Below are positions 1-7,334 of a DNA stretch of 22,586 nt, piece after piece (positions within the stretch are counted from its first letter, which is position 1; each line of letters starts with the position of its first letter). The translations under genes and the position numbers were made by a program. Below the pieces are notes generated by a model, which searched no databases, was not told the origin of the DNA, and saw nothing but the letters and a program-made list of their open reading frames with translations. This DNA is from Deltaproteobacteria bacterium RIFCSPLOWO2_02_FULL_57_26 (lineage in GTDB: Bacteria; Desulfobacterota; Binatia; UBA9968): contig MGSI01000078.1 of assembly GCA_001798455.1 (NCBI GenBank), forward strand, positions 1 to 22,586, in the 5' to 3' direction.

Positions 1-259
1 CCCTGAAGGCTTTGGAATCGCGCGCCAGGTCCTTAAGTCCTCCCAACCGACCGGACCTCCCATAGATCTTCAGATAGAATTGGGTGCCCCCCGCTCCGGT
101 GGGAAACGAAAAGCGTTGAACCAGAGGATGATCCGCAGGAGACTGATCACCGATCCGAGCGAGAATCTCCTGCCACAGCTCTGGCCCCCAATGCTCAGGA
201 AGGACCCAGAGGCTCCAACGGCCCGCGCGACAAAACCGGTATTTAGTTTCTACGCCCAT
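1..259 (-). CDS. LPS kinase-like protein (Kdo/WaaP/InaA-type), N-terminal 86 residues, cut by window edge
   Basis: The reading frame opens at an ATG (complement of 257-259) and runs open off the left edge, so only the N-terminus is visible. It starts inside the last 17 bases of the GT9 gene, which suggests translational coupling. Near residues 59-70 it reads GTQFYLKIYGRS, which resembles the beta-3 strand and ATP-binding lysine (K64) of the lipopolysaccharide-kinase branch of the protein kinase fold. It is followed by a basic helix-like stretch (GGLKDLARDSKAFR). Such enzymes phosphorylate heptose or Kdo in the inner LPS core at the cytoplasmic face. The neighbouring GT9 enzyme and second KdkA-like kinase support this reading. 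The catalytic loop and DFD-type motif lie outside the window, so the family call is moderate and the substrate is unknown. Confidence 0.6.
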   Translation of the reverse strand, partial: MGVETKYRFCRAGRWSLWVLPEHWGPELWQEILARIGDQSPADHPLVQRFSFPTGAGGTQFYLKIYGRSGRLGGLKDLARDSKAFR

Positions 260-1274
260 CTATTCGAGTTAACGCCTTGCCGACCTTGACTATGACCTCC
301 TCGATCTCGATCGATCTCATGCAGACACGCCCGATCGGGCAGCGCCTCAAATAACAGGGCGAGCAGGCGGCCTCGCCGAGGACAACCAAATCCTCGAAGC
401 CGTGCGGTCCGGTCCGTTGCGGACTCGTGGCCCCCCAGAGGGAGATCACCGGCGTCTCCACAGCGGCCGCGAGATGCATGAGCCCCGTATCAGGTCCCAC
501 GGCAACCTTGGCCCGGCGAAGGATGCCGATCGACTCGCGCAGCGAAGTCTGGCCGACGCAATTTATGAATCGGACCTCCGCGACGTTTTCCATCATCTGG
601 GCAAAGGGGATGTCTTCCCTCCCGCCCAACACTACGATCTCAAGCCCGTAGCGCCGGTGGACTTCCGCGGCGCACCGCGACGTCTCCACGGGAAACCATC
701 GCTTGCTCTCCCAACTGCCGCCGATGAAGAAAACGGCAAATGCGCCCCCCACGCCTCTGAGCCGCTGCTGGACACCGGCCTCCTCTTCCCGCGTCAGGCG
801 TATCTGACACTCGATAGGACGCGGCTCCAATTCCAGTAGCTCGACAAACTTCAAGTACTGAGACAGCTTCGATATTCCGTCTCCCGTTGCTGCGATATAA
901 TGCGTATTAAAGACCCAGTTGAACTCCTTGGCATCCCGCGGGTGAAACCCCAAACGGACAGGAGCGCCTGACCACCAACTAATGAGCCCGCTTTTGAAGT
1001 GCCTTTGCAGGTCCAAGACCAGGTCGAATCGTTGGGAGCGGATCCGGCGCAGGAAAGGCAGCAAGCTCTTCCACCACCGCTCACGCTCGAACAGAATAAC
1101 TTCGTCCACCGCCGGATGGTGCTCGACCAGCGGGAAGGCCTGAGGCTCGACCGCCCAGGCAATCTTCGCCTCCGGATAGCCGTGCCGCACGCTATTGGCG
1201 AGCGGTAGGGCGCGGGTCACATCCCCGATGGAACCGTGCAGGATAATGAGGACTCTCCGGGGATGAACCCTCAT
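243..1274 (-). CDS. Glycosyltransferase family 9 protein (ADP-heptose:LPS heptosyltransferase type)
   Basis: This 343-residue GT-B enzyme probably transfers heptose, or a related sugar, from an ADP-sugar to the LPS inner core in the cytoplasm. The N-terminal domain has the family's HGSIGDVTRALPLANS loop (residues 13-28). The C-terminal domain has GGSWESKRWFP (185-195) and the donor-binding GPDTGLMHLAAA segment (260-271), followed by SLWGATSPQRTGPHG. A cysteine cluster, C304-x2-C307-x4-C312-x5-C318, near the end is shared with the WaaF-like protein encoded upstream. I chose the ATG at 1274 because it overlaps the preceding kinase stop by four bases (ATGA) and puts the glycine-rich loop at the usual distance from the start. 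An upstream in-frame start would add 20 atypical residues. Whether it acts as a WaaC, WaaF or WaaQ equivalent cannot be decided from sequence. Confidence 0.88.
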   Translation of the reverse strand: MRVHPRRVLIILHGSIGDVTRALPLANSVRHGYPEAKIAWAVEPQAFPLVEHHPAVDEVILFERERWWKSLLPFLRRIRSQRFDLVLDLQRHFKSGLISWWSGAPVRLGFHPRDAKEFNWVFNTHYIAATGDGISKLSQYLKFVELLELEPRPIECQIRLTREEEAGVQQRLRGVGGAFAVFFIGGSWESKRWFPVETSRCAAEVHRRYGLEIVVLGGREDIPFAQMMENVAEVRFINCVGQTSLRESIGILRRAKVAVGPDTGLMHLAAAVETPVISLWGATSPQRTGPHGFEDLVVLGEAACSPCYLRRCPIGRVCMRSIEIEEVIVKVGKALTRIDGRRN

Positions 1275-2044
1275 GGGTCTTCCGCCTCCCGATAACAACG
1301 GACGAGCAGGCGCCAATCCTTTTCGGGAAGCCAACGCCTGTCGGGATCTAATTTGCGGACGGAGCGATAAAGGCGGCGCAGATTTTTCTCTGCACGATCC
1401 GGCGGGACGGCCCCGGCAAAGAGCCTGGCCCCATCGAAGTCGATGATATAACTTTTAATCTCGCTTCTCTCCTGGCGAACGAGAATATTCTTGAGGTTCA
1501 GATCGGCATGGTAAACCCCGCGGCGATGCATCGTCCGGAGGCTCCGCGCGACGGCCTCAAGCAGAGGCGTAGCCACCGGGCCGCTAAAGAGTTCGTTTCG
1601 TAAAGCCGCCCAAAAATCATGACCGCCCGTGAGCTCACGGCTCAGCAGCCAACCCCGGTAAAATGGCCCCCAAATCCTCTCCACACATGCCCCTAAAACC
1701 TCCGGCGTGGGGACCCCTCGACGCCTCACCTCTTCGGTGACCGCCAGTTCTCTGAACGGCCGTGGCGGCCAAGTGAAAAAAAATTGCCCCGTCACATGGC
1801 GCAGCATGCCGCCATGGCGGTAGGCCCGGACCAGGGCCGCGTCGCCGTTATCGAACCGGTAAAAGCAGATCTGGCCTCTTCCGTGAAAAGGGCTCGCCTG
1901 CCGCATGGATTTGGCCTCGTCAAAAAATCTCTCTACGTCGAGATACGGCTCAAGCCCTTCACGCACCACAATCATTTGCGCCAGCCGGGGGTGGAGCTTT
2001 TTGAATCCGACCGGTGTCTCACCCCAGGCCCACTCCCGAATCAT
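1271..2044 (-). CDS. KdkA-like 3-deoxy-D-manno-octulosonate (Kdo)/LPS core kinase
   Basis: This is a protein-kinase-fold sugar kinase of the Kdo/WaaP family, predicted to add phosphate from ATP to Kdo or heptose of the LPS core. From the ATG at 2044 it has 257 residues. HGRG lies at 54-57. ALVRAYRHGG (70-79) matches the strand where KdkA proteins carry LRxYxRGG. The catalytic loop is HADLNLKN (179-186), with D181 as the base and N186 as metal ligand, and the metal motif is IDFDGAR (201-207). I prefer the 2044 start because GAGG sits about nine bases upstream and it begins after the previous gene's stop. A longer frame from 2137 would overlap that gene by 53 bases and has no ribosome site. The gene sits between a degenerate glycosyltransferase and a GT9 gene, fitting core decoration. 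Confidence 0.85.
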   Translation of the reverse strand: MIREWAWGETPVGFKKLHPRLAQMIVVREGLEPYLDVERFFDEAKSMRQASPFHGRGQICFYRFDNGDAALVRAYRHGGMLRHVTGQFFFTWPPRPFRELAVTEEVRRRGVPTPEVLGACVERIWGPFYRGWLLSRELTGGHDFWAALRNELFSGPVATPLLEAVARSLRTMHRRGVYHADLNLKNILVRQERSEIKSYIIDFDGARLFAGAVPPDRAEKNLRRLYRSVRKLDPDRRWLPEKDWRLLVRCYREAEDP

Positions 2045-2084
2045 CCCCCCGGACCTCAATAGCCGCTCATCGAATGTTCCACCG

Positions 2085-2846
2085 CTACGCCGGAGATCTT
2101 CGTCGCGGCACATTCTGGCTTTCCCATAATTTGGCACCGCTCAACAGCGTAGCGTACGCGGCCAATGTCGACAAGGTCAGGCCCGCTAAACCTTTGGCCA
2201 AGACACGGTTTCTCCACAGGAGCCGCAGAAAGACGCGAAAGGGATGGAGCGCCAACGCGGCTGGGCCATGGCTGGGACTGTGCTGCAGCCCCTCGGCCCA
2301 GAGGCTGGTCACACCATTAACCAGGGCCACGGCGTCGCTGAGGTCGAGCGCTGAATAATCTCCGATCCACCCCCAAAGCCGGCCTGGCGGTTCCTCGTAG
2401 GGGCGCTCTTTTGCATTCCACCATCCGTAAGGGAGCTGCACCAACCCTCGGGTAAGTCGCAGGCTCGGGCTCGGGCCCCAAAGGCTTCCCTCAACCCAAC
2501 GCCCCAGAAGATACGTCCGGATGGAAACCCGATAGCCCGGCGAAGTCTTGGCGAAATCCGATCGGCAAAGCTCGTGCAGCTCATCGCTGAGTTCCGGCTC
2601 GACGCGTTCTTCACCCAGGAGATGTAAAACCCAATCGGTGCGAGTTTCGCCCCTCAACGATTTCAGCTCCTCGCCCGGGACCAGTTTTCGCACGGTCAAG
2701 ACCGAAGGCCGCCGTTCCGGTATCCGCGGCTCATCCTCGCCTGCGTGGAGTACCACGATCGCATCGGCCCACTGCACGCTCTTTAAACATTCGGCCAGAT
2801 GCCTCATTCCCGGCAGGCTCAAAACCATGACACCAAGAGTGGACAT
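2085..2846 (-). CDS. Divergent WaaE/KdtX-type family 2 glycosyltransferase-like protein lacking the DxD motif
   Basis: At 253 residues it has the length and layout of the small GT2 proteins that add glucose to LPS heptose (WaaE/KdtX type). Family landmarks: an N-terminal strand (LGVMVLSLPGMRHLAECLKSV), WADAIVVLHAG (26-36) where the family has waDEivVvDSGStD, DWVLHL (71-76), and a C-terminal block from about 196 (ALALHPFRVFLRLLWRNRVLAKGLAGL) ending in AKLWE, which matches the family's membrane-associated helices. The acidic motifs are eroded: the expected LDADERV reads LLGEERV (76-82), and VDSGSTD reads VLHAGED. It may have lost transferase activity or use an altered site. It starts eight bases after the WaaF-like gene's stop, so the two are probably co-transcribed. 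The family call rests on remembered motif patterns and is moderate. Confidence 0.68.
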   Translation of the reverse strand: MSTLGVMVLSLPGMRHLAECLKSVQWADAIVVLHAGEDEPRIPERRPSVLTVRKLVPGEELKSLRGETRTDWVLHLLGEERVEPELSDELHELCRSDFAKTSPGYRVSIRTYLLGRWVEGSLWGPSPSLRLTRGLVQLPYGWWNAKERPYEEPPGRLWGWIGDYSALDLSDAVALVNGVTSLWAEGLQHSPSHGPAALALHPFRVFLRLLWRNRVLAKGLAGLTLSTLAAYATLLSGAKLWESQNVPRRRSPA

Positions 2847-2854
2847 GGAAAAGA

Positions 2855-3949
2855 CTAGAGGGTGATAACCTCGGGCAGGCGCGAATCGGACACTGGAGAC
2901 CGCCGTTCTTCCTTCGGCTCCACCAGACGCTCGACTGCTCGCAAGATATCATCGGATCTGATCAAACGCATGCAGTCCTCCGTGCCCAGGGGACAGCGCC
3001 GCCCGCCGTGGGAGCTGCACGGGCGGCACGGAAGATCCTTCTCGACGACCACGGCGCGTGAGGAATACGGGTAAAACCCAAGAGCGCGTGTGGTGGCGCA
3101 GAAGATGGCGACGACCGGGATCCCGCGTGCCACCGCAATATGCATCGGTGCGCTGTCATTCGTGATAAAAAGATCGCAGCGACCGATGGCGCTGACGAGC
3201 TCTCGCAGAGCGATTTTGCCAGCCAGAGAGATCCCCAGTTGGCCGGATAGTCGCTGGATGCGCTCCACGACTTTAACGTCCTCGGGGCCACCGAAGAGGA
3301 GGATTTCGCACCGATATCTCTCGTTGAGCCGCACCATCAGCTCCGCATAGCCCTCTGCAGTCCACCTTTTCGTCGCCCAGACCGATCCCGGATTGATGCC
3401 GAAGGTCACGCCGTTGCCGCTGATGCCGAGAGAGCGAAAAAGCCGCTCCACCGTCTCTTCGGCGCCGGCATCCGCAAACACCTGGAGTTCTCCACGATCC
3501 CTCCCATGCTCGCTCACGAAGGGCTGCAGAAGCGAAAGCATCCGCTCCGCATCATGACGGGAAGGGTCCCGTTGGACCCGGTGATGATAGAAAAACCACC
3601 CGGCGCTCTTGCGAAAGCCGACGCGACGGGGAATCCGCGCCAGGAAAAGGAGAAGGCCGCTGCGAAAAGACTTGTGGGGAGAGAGTGCCATCGTGAATCC
3701 CTTTTGGCGCAGCTCTTTGGCCTTGCGCCATATCCCCAGCCACCCTCTCCCATCACCCTTTTTGTCGTCGGTCAGGATTTCGTGGATATCCGGGTTTCCC
3801 TCCAGCAAGGGCTTAGCCTGCGGGGTGCAAAGGACGCTCAGCCGGGCTGAAGGGAAACGGCGCTTGAGCGCCGAAAGCAGGGGCGTCGTCAACACCACAT
3901 CCCCGAGAAAGCTGGTCTGCAGAACCAGAATCTTCTCAGCACTATCCAT
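2855..3949 (-). CDS. waaF: ADP-heptose:LPS heptosyltransferase II (WaaF-like, GT9)
   Basis: A 364-residue GT-B glycosyltransferase predicted to add the second L-glycero-D-manno-heptose to the LPS inner core from ADP-heptose. The N-terminal signature is LQTSFLGDVVLTTPLLSAL (10-28), typical of WaaF. The C-terminal domain carries NPGSVWATKRW (186-196), LLFGGPED (217-224) and TNDSAPMHIAVARG (263-276). The cysteine-rich end C308-x2-C311-x7-C319-x6-C326 is common in this subfamily and its role is unclear. The ATG at 3949 has only a distant GAGG, about eleven bases upstream. The leader is a 9-bp repeat array rather than ordinary sequence. gmhB, two genes upstream, makes the precursor of its donor substrate. 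It could be another heptosyltransferase isoform, but GT9 membership is firm. Confidence 0.88.
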   Translation of the reverse strand: MDSAEKILVLQTSFLGDVVLTTPLLSALKRRFPSARLSVLCTPQAKPLLEGNPDIHEILTDDKKGDGRGWLGIWRKAKELRQKGFTMALSPHKSFRSGLLLFLARIPRRVGFRKSAGWFFYHHRVQRDPSRHDAERMLSLLQPFVSEHGRDRGELQVFADAGAEETVERLFRSLGISGNGVTFGINPGSVWATKRWTAEGYAELMVRLNERYRCEILLFGGPEDVKVVERIQRLSGQLGISLAGKIALRELVSAIGRCDLFITNDSAPMHIAVARGIPVVAIFCATTRALGFYPYSSRAVVVEKDLPCRPCSSHGGRRCPLGTEDCMRLIRSDDILRAVERLVEPKEERRSPVSDSRLPEVITL

Positions 3950-3962
3950 GAATGCGGGGACC

Positions 3963-4052
3963 TCGTCTGTTTCGTCTGTTTCGTCTATTTCGTCTATCTA
4001 GTCATCTAGTCGACGAAACAAAGTAAACGACCAAAGAAACCAAATAGACCCG
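3963..4052. repeat. 9-bp-period tandem array with dyad symmetry, unit TCGTCTGTT
   Basis: Ten consecutive 9-base units fill most of the 129-base gap between the small Trm112-like gene and waaF. The first four on the plus strand are almost identical (tcgtctgtt, tcgtctgtt, tcgtctatt, tcgtctatc). After a central ctagtcatctag (3998-4009) the array switches to the opposite orientation: gacgaaa at 4012-4018 is the exact reverse complement of tttcgtc, and AAA blocks recur at about nine-base steps. A transcript of either strand could fold into an imperfect hairpin. The rest of the gap (4053-4078) shows nothing I recognise. Confidence 0.85.
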
Positions 4053-4078
4053 ATAAGTTTAAGCCGACGCTATTGCCG

Positions 4079-4246
4079 CTATATTTTTATCGCCTCGTCA
4101 ATCAACATGATGGGGATGTCGTCTTTAATAGGGTACATCAAGCGGCAGGCCTCGCAGATAAGCCCGTCTCCCGACGGGTTCAGGTGAATGTCCCCCTTGC
4201 ACTTGGGACATGCTAAAATTTCCAACAAATCCTGACTAATTGGCAT
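4079..4246 (-). CDS. Trm112/UPF0434 (YcaR)-like small zinc-ribbon protein, 55 aa
   Basis: A short gene encoding MPISQDLLEILACPKCKG and onward, ending DEAIKI. The pattern CPKC (residues 13-16) and CEAC (31-34), followed by YPIKDDIPIMLIDEA, is the hallmark of the UPF0434/Trm112-like family. These are about 55-65-residue proteins with a small metal-binding fold; bacterial members often sit in LPS gene clusters next to lpxK or kdsB. The start is decided by the ribosome site: GGAGG at 4254-4258 is seven bases from the ATG at 4246, whereas the ATG two codons earlier (4252) sits almost on top of it. The gene lies between gmhB and waaF in the same orientation. Its molecular role in bacteria is not settled; an activating or binding partner for a methyltransferase or other enzyme is one idea from eukaryotic Trm112. 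Confidence 0.87.
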   Translation of the reverse strand: MPISQDLLEILACPKCKGDIHLNPSGDGLICEACRLMYPIKDDIPIMLIDEAIKI

Positions 4247-4253
4247 CGCCATT

Positions 4254-4258
4254 CCTCC
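4254..4258 (-). promoter_or_regulatory. Ribosome binding site GGAGG for the Trm112/UPF0434-like gene
   Basis: The complement reads GGAGG seven bases before the ATG at 4246. It lies only one base before the alternative ATG at 4252, so it selects the shorter protein. Confidence 0.7.
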
Positions 4259-4297
4259 GTAACAGTTTTTGGATTCGCGGATCGACGCCTGACCCTG

Positions 4298-4876
4298 TCA
4301 TCTCCTATTGTGAACGTCCGCGATGATCCGTTGAGCCGCCTCGAGAATATCCACGACGACGCAAGCTTCCCCTTTTTGCCCACCGCCCTTCTCCCTACGC
4401 CCGCCGATCAGAAATCCCTTGGCGCCAATTCGAAACGCCAACTCCATATCGGTCCATTGATCTCCCACCACGTAAGACCGGCCGAGCTCTAGATCCAGCT
4501 CTGCTGCTGCGCGCGTGGCCAAACCCGTATTCGGCTTGCGGCACTCGCAAGAGATCCGGTAGGGCGCATGACCCTCCGTTGGATGATGCGGGCAGTAATA
4601 AATCCCATCGAGAAACGCGCCGGATTCAGCCAACCTCCGCTTGAGCTCTCGGTGGATCTCCTCGAGTTGGCGCTCGCTCAAGAGACCCCGCGCCACGGCG
4701 GACTGGTTGGTGATGACCGCCACGGTCAGCCGGTGTTGCCGGAACAAGCGCAGTGCCTCAGGAACCCGGGGGAGAACCTCGATTTGCTCCGAACGAGTCA
4801 AGTAACCAGGGTCTCGAATCACAGTCCCATCGCGATCAAGAAAAACCCCGGGTCTGCCGCTCGACGACACCTCCAT
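4298..4876 (-). CDS. gmhB: D-glycero-beta-D-manno-heptose-1,7-bisphosphate 7-phosphatase (GmhB)
   Basis: A 192-residue HAD-superfamily phosphatase that removes the 7-phosphate from heptose bisphosphate during ADP-heptose synthesis in the cytoplasm. The nucleophile motif is DRDGT (14-18, D14 and D16), motif II is TNQS (56-59), the basic residue is in RKP (113-115), and the last metal motif is GDQWTD (138-143). The structural zinc site of GmhB is complete: C95, H97, C110 and C112 in CPHHP...CECRKP. The ATG at 4876 lies seven bases after the lpxK stop, with GAGGGAG upstream inside the lpxK end. A longer frame to 4975 would only translate lpxK sequence out of frame. Its product feeds the two heptosyltransferases downstream. 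The other ADP-heptose genes (gmhA, hldE, hldD) are not in the window. Confidence 0.93.
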   Translation of the reverse strand: MEVSSSGRPGVFLDRDGTVIRDPGYLTRSEQIEVLPRVPEALRLFRQHRLTVAVITNQSAVARGLLSERQLEEIHRELKRRLAESGAFLDGIYYCPHHPTEGHAPYRISCECRKPNTGLATRAAAELDLELGRSYVVGDQWTDMELAFRIGAKGFLIGGRREKGGGQKGEACVVVDILEAAQRIIADVHNRR

Positions 4877-4883
4877 GGCGATT

Positions 4884-5972
4884 CTAAACTCCCTCTCGTT
4901 TCGAACGAATCGCCTCCTCGACGGACTGCACCAGGGCGGCGCCATTTTCCACCACCATCTCCACGCGCAAGGCAAACAGCTTTTCTTTGGCGAAGGGGAA
5001 GCGGACCAGTTTCAGGATATCCTTTTCGGTCGTGACAATCAGGTCCACGTTACGGGCCGCACGGTTGATCCTCTGCCAGTCTCGAGCCGAGTAGCTGTGG
5101 TGGTCTGGAAACTCCATGGTATCCACGAGTTCTCCCTCCCACTCGTGGATCATCCGATAAAAGGCGCTCGGATCGGCGATGGCGGAGACCGCGAGGATCT
5201 TGCTTCGATCTAAAAGGCCCAAGGGATATTCTTTCCACTGGCCGCGCTCCAAGGTGAGCAAACCTGTGGGCTTAAGGGCACCAACAAAAACCGCGTCTTT
5301 AGGGTGGCCGGCCAACAGCGGTTGCCACTCGGCCAAGGAGCCAGTGACCAGATAGAGATCCGCTCGCCCGAGCGCCCTGCTCGGCTCGCGAAAGGGACCC
5401 GCGGGAAGAAGCCACCCCCCTCCGTTCGAACCCAGGAGCAGAAGGTCCAAGTCCCGCTTCAGTTGGCGATGCTGAAAGCCGTCGTCGAGAACGAACACAT
5501 CCACCTCGGACCGGCCCAGCAGCTGCATGCCCACTTCATACCGATTTTCCCCCACCCCAACTCGCTGGCCGAGAACCTTAGCCATCATCATCGGCTCGTC
5601 TCCCGCCTCCGAAGGGTCCTCTCCTGCTCTCAACACAAGCCGTTGGTCCTGGCCTGGCTCCAGCAGGTGAGGCGCCCGCTGGCGCCGCTTGTATCCTCGG
5701 CTCAAGATCGCGACCCGGAACCCTCTTCGACTCAATTCGTGTCCGAGCCATAAGGCTGTCGGCGTCTTGCCCGTCCCTCCTACCGTCAGGTTTCCGACAC
5801 TGATCACCGCGCAGGGCAGGCTCTTAACCGGAAGCCACTCGCGGGAATAGAGCAGGTTGCGTACCTCCACTGCTAGAAGGTACAGAAAAGAGGACGGCAG
5901 AGCCAGGGTCCAGAGGAGACGCCCCAAAAGACCCTGCCGTTCCCAAACTCGTCGGGGCCATGAGGGATTCAT
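4884..5972 (-). CDS. lpxK: Tetraacyldisaccharide 4'-kinase (LpxK)
   Basis: This 362-residue, membrane-associated P-loop kinase phosphorylates the 4'-position of tetraacyldisaccharide-1-phosphate to make lipid IVA. An N-terminal hydrophobic helix (about 16-40) anchors it to the inner membrane. The Walker A is SVGNLTVGGTGKT (58-70), followed by the family motifs SRGY (91-94), GDEPMM (124-129) and DDGFQH (163-168), the last carrying conserved acidic and histidine residues. The ATG at 5972 has a GGAAGA-like site about four bases upstream. It follows waaA after 66 bases that show no other feature and precedes gmhB by seven bases. Length is slightly above the E. coli enzyme (328 residues). The identification is firm. 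Confidence 0.95.
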   Translation of the reverse strand: MNPSWPRRVWERQGLLGRLLWTLALPSSFLYLLAVEVRNLLYSREWLPVKSLPCAVISVGNLTVGGTGKTPTALWLGHELSRRGFRVAILSRGYKRRQRAPHLLEPGQDQRLVLRAGEDPSEAGDEPMMMAKVLGQRVGVGENRYEVGMQLLGRSEVDVFVLDDGFQHRQLKRDLDLLLLGSNGGGWLLPAGPFREPSRALGRADLYLVTGSLAEWQPLLAGHPKDAVFVGALKPTGLLTLERGQWKEYPLGLLDRSKILAVSAIADPSAFYRMIHEWEGELVDTMEFPDHHSYSARDWQRINRAARNVDLIVTTEKDILKLVRFPFAKEKLFALRVEMVVENGAALVQSVEEAIRSKREGV

Positions 5973-6038
5973 CGATCTTCCATGCCCGCACCGCGCACTG
6001 ACTTGGACTAGATCAGCAGAGCCGACCCGGCACAGGCC

Positions 6039-7328
6039 TCATTGCAGGTAGCGATGGACCAATTCCATTGTTCGAGCCACCACCCTGCGATCTTTCTCCA
6101 CCACGGCGTAGGCGAGATCCCCCATCTTTTCGGCCCTGGCCCGGTCGCTCAGGAGAGCCGTGATTTCGCGCAGCAGGTCTTCTTTTCCCTGAACCTCAAC
6201 CCCACCTCCTCCACGCTTGATCTCCTCGGTAATATCGGCGAAGTTCGTCATGTAGGGTCCGAAGAGAATCGGCTTGCGAAAGCGCGCCGGCTCCATCAGG
6301 TTGTGCCCGCCTGCATCCACCAGACTCCCCCCGATGAAGGCGATATCCGCGACCGAGTAAAAATCGGGCAGTTCTCCCAGAGTATCCAAGAAGACTACGT
6401 CGGCAGAAGCCATCCCTCGGCCGTTCATTTGGCTTCGCTTTTCGTACCGTACGCTCTTGCTCTTGAGCAACTTTTCGACTTCAGAGAAACGATGGGGATG
6501 GCGAGGAGCCAGAATCATCAGCAAAGAGGGAAAGCGCGGCTTGAGATGCAGGAAAACCTCGATGAGGATCTCCTCCTCCCCCGGGTGCGTACTCCCGGCC
6601 ACCAGAACCTGCCTCGCCTCTTTTTGCCCCAGGGCGTTGAGCACCTCCGCGGCACGCTCGGGATTCACGCCATTGCCGTTCCAAGGGGCATGCTTGAGAC
6701 TCCCCGTAACCCGTATCTTCTCGGGGGCCACGCCGAGCCGGACCATGCGCTCGGCATCATCCAGGGTTTGCATCCCGACGGCCGTGAACCGCCGCACCAC
6801 TTGGGAGAAAAAGACGCGCAGCGCGACATAATGACGAAAGGCCCGCGGAGAAAGGCGGCCGCTGAGCAGCAGAGTCGGGATCCCTTTCCGATGAGACAAG
6901 CGGAGAAAGTTAGGCCAAATCTCGGTCTCCAGGAAAATCAAAAGGGCCGGATCGAAAAGTTTCAAAGCCCGCCGGACAATCCACGGGTGATCGAGGGGGA
7001 AAAAAACCACGGCGTCTGCGGCATGGGCCCGGCTGGCGATCTCGCGCCCTGCGGAGGTAAAGGTCGACAATAGGATCTTCCGCTCCGGGAATTCCCGCCT
7101 CAGTTCTCGGGCGAGATGGGTTGCGGACAGGACTTCGCCCACGGAGACGGCATGGATCCAGATCGGTCGAGACCCCGCGACCGCCCCGCGCACTGCTCGT
7201 GGATAGACCCCAAACCTTTGCCCGAACCCCTGCCGAAACCTTTGCCCAAAGATAAGGAAAAAGGGCAGGACAGGCATGACCAGCAGGAGAAGGACCGTCA
7301 GGAGTAAATTGTAAACCCAGTAGATCAT
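6039..7328 (-). CDS. waaA: 3-deoxy-D-manno-octulosonic acid transferase (WaaA/KdtA)
   Basis: A GT30 glycosyltransferase of 429 residues that transfers Kdo from CMP-Kdo to lipid IVA at the inner membrane. An N-terminal hydrophobic anchor (1-28) precedes the GT-B domains. WIHAVSVGE (57-65) holds the conserved catalytic glutamate (E65), LETEIWPN (133-140) is the family hallmark, and the C-terminal domain has AGSTHPGEEE (244-253), LAPRHPHR (273-280) and the CMP-binding GHNLMEP (341-347). The ATG at 7328 starts six bases after the msbA stop, indicating coupling. Whether it adds one, two or more Kdo residues cannot be read from sequence. A downstream KdkA-like kinase is compatible with a mono-Kdo, phosphorylated core, as in Haemophilus, but this is only a suggestion. 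Confidence 0.95.
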   Translation of the reverse strand: MIYWVYNLLLTVLLLLVMPVLPFFLIFGQRFRQGFGQRFGVYPRAVRGAVAGSRPIWIHAVSVGEVLSATHLARELRREFPERKILLSTFTSAGREIASRAHAADAVVFFPLDHPWIVRRALKLFDPALLIFLETEIWPNFLRLSHRKGIPTLLLSGRLSPRAFRHYVALRVFFSQVVRRFTAVGMQTLDDAERMVRLGVAPEKIRVTGSLKHAPWNGNGVNPERAAEVLNALGQKEARQVLVAGSTHPGEEEILIEVFLHLKPRFPSLLMILAPRHPHRFSEVEKLLKSKSVRYEKRSQMNGRGMASADVVFLDTLGELPDFYSVADIAFIGGSLVDAGGHNLMEPARFRKPILFGPYMTNFADITEEIKRGGGGVEVQGKEDLLREITALLSDRARAEKMGDLAYAVVEKDRRVVARTMELVHRYLQ

Positions 7329-7334
7329 GACCGC

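Noticed and set aside
1271..2137. Longer version of the KdkA-like kinase starting at 2137
   Set aside because: It would overlap the upstream gene by 53 bases, has no ribosome site, and adds 31 residues unlike the family; the ATG at 2044 has GAGG at good spacing.
6042..7073. Open frame of 343 codons on the plus strand opposite waaA
   Set aside because: It lies wholly within waaA, the translation is low in hydrophobic core patterns and matches no family I know, and every supported gene in the window is on the minus strand.
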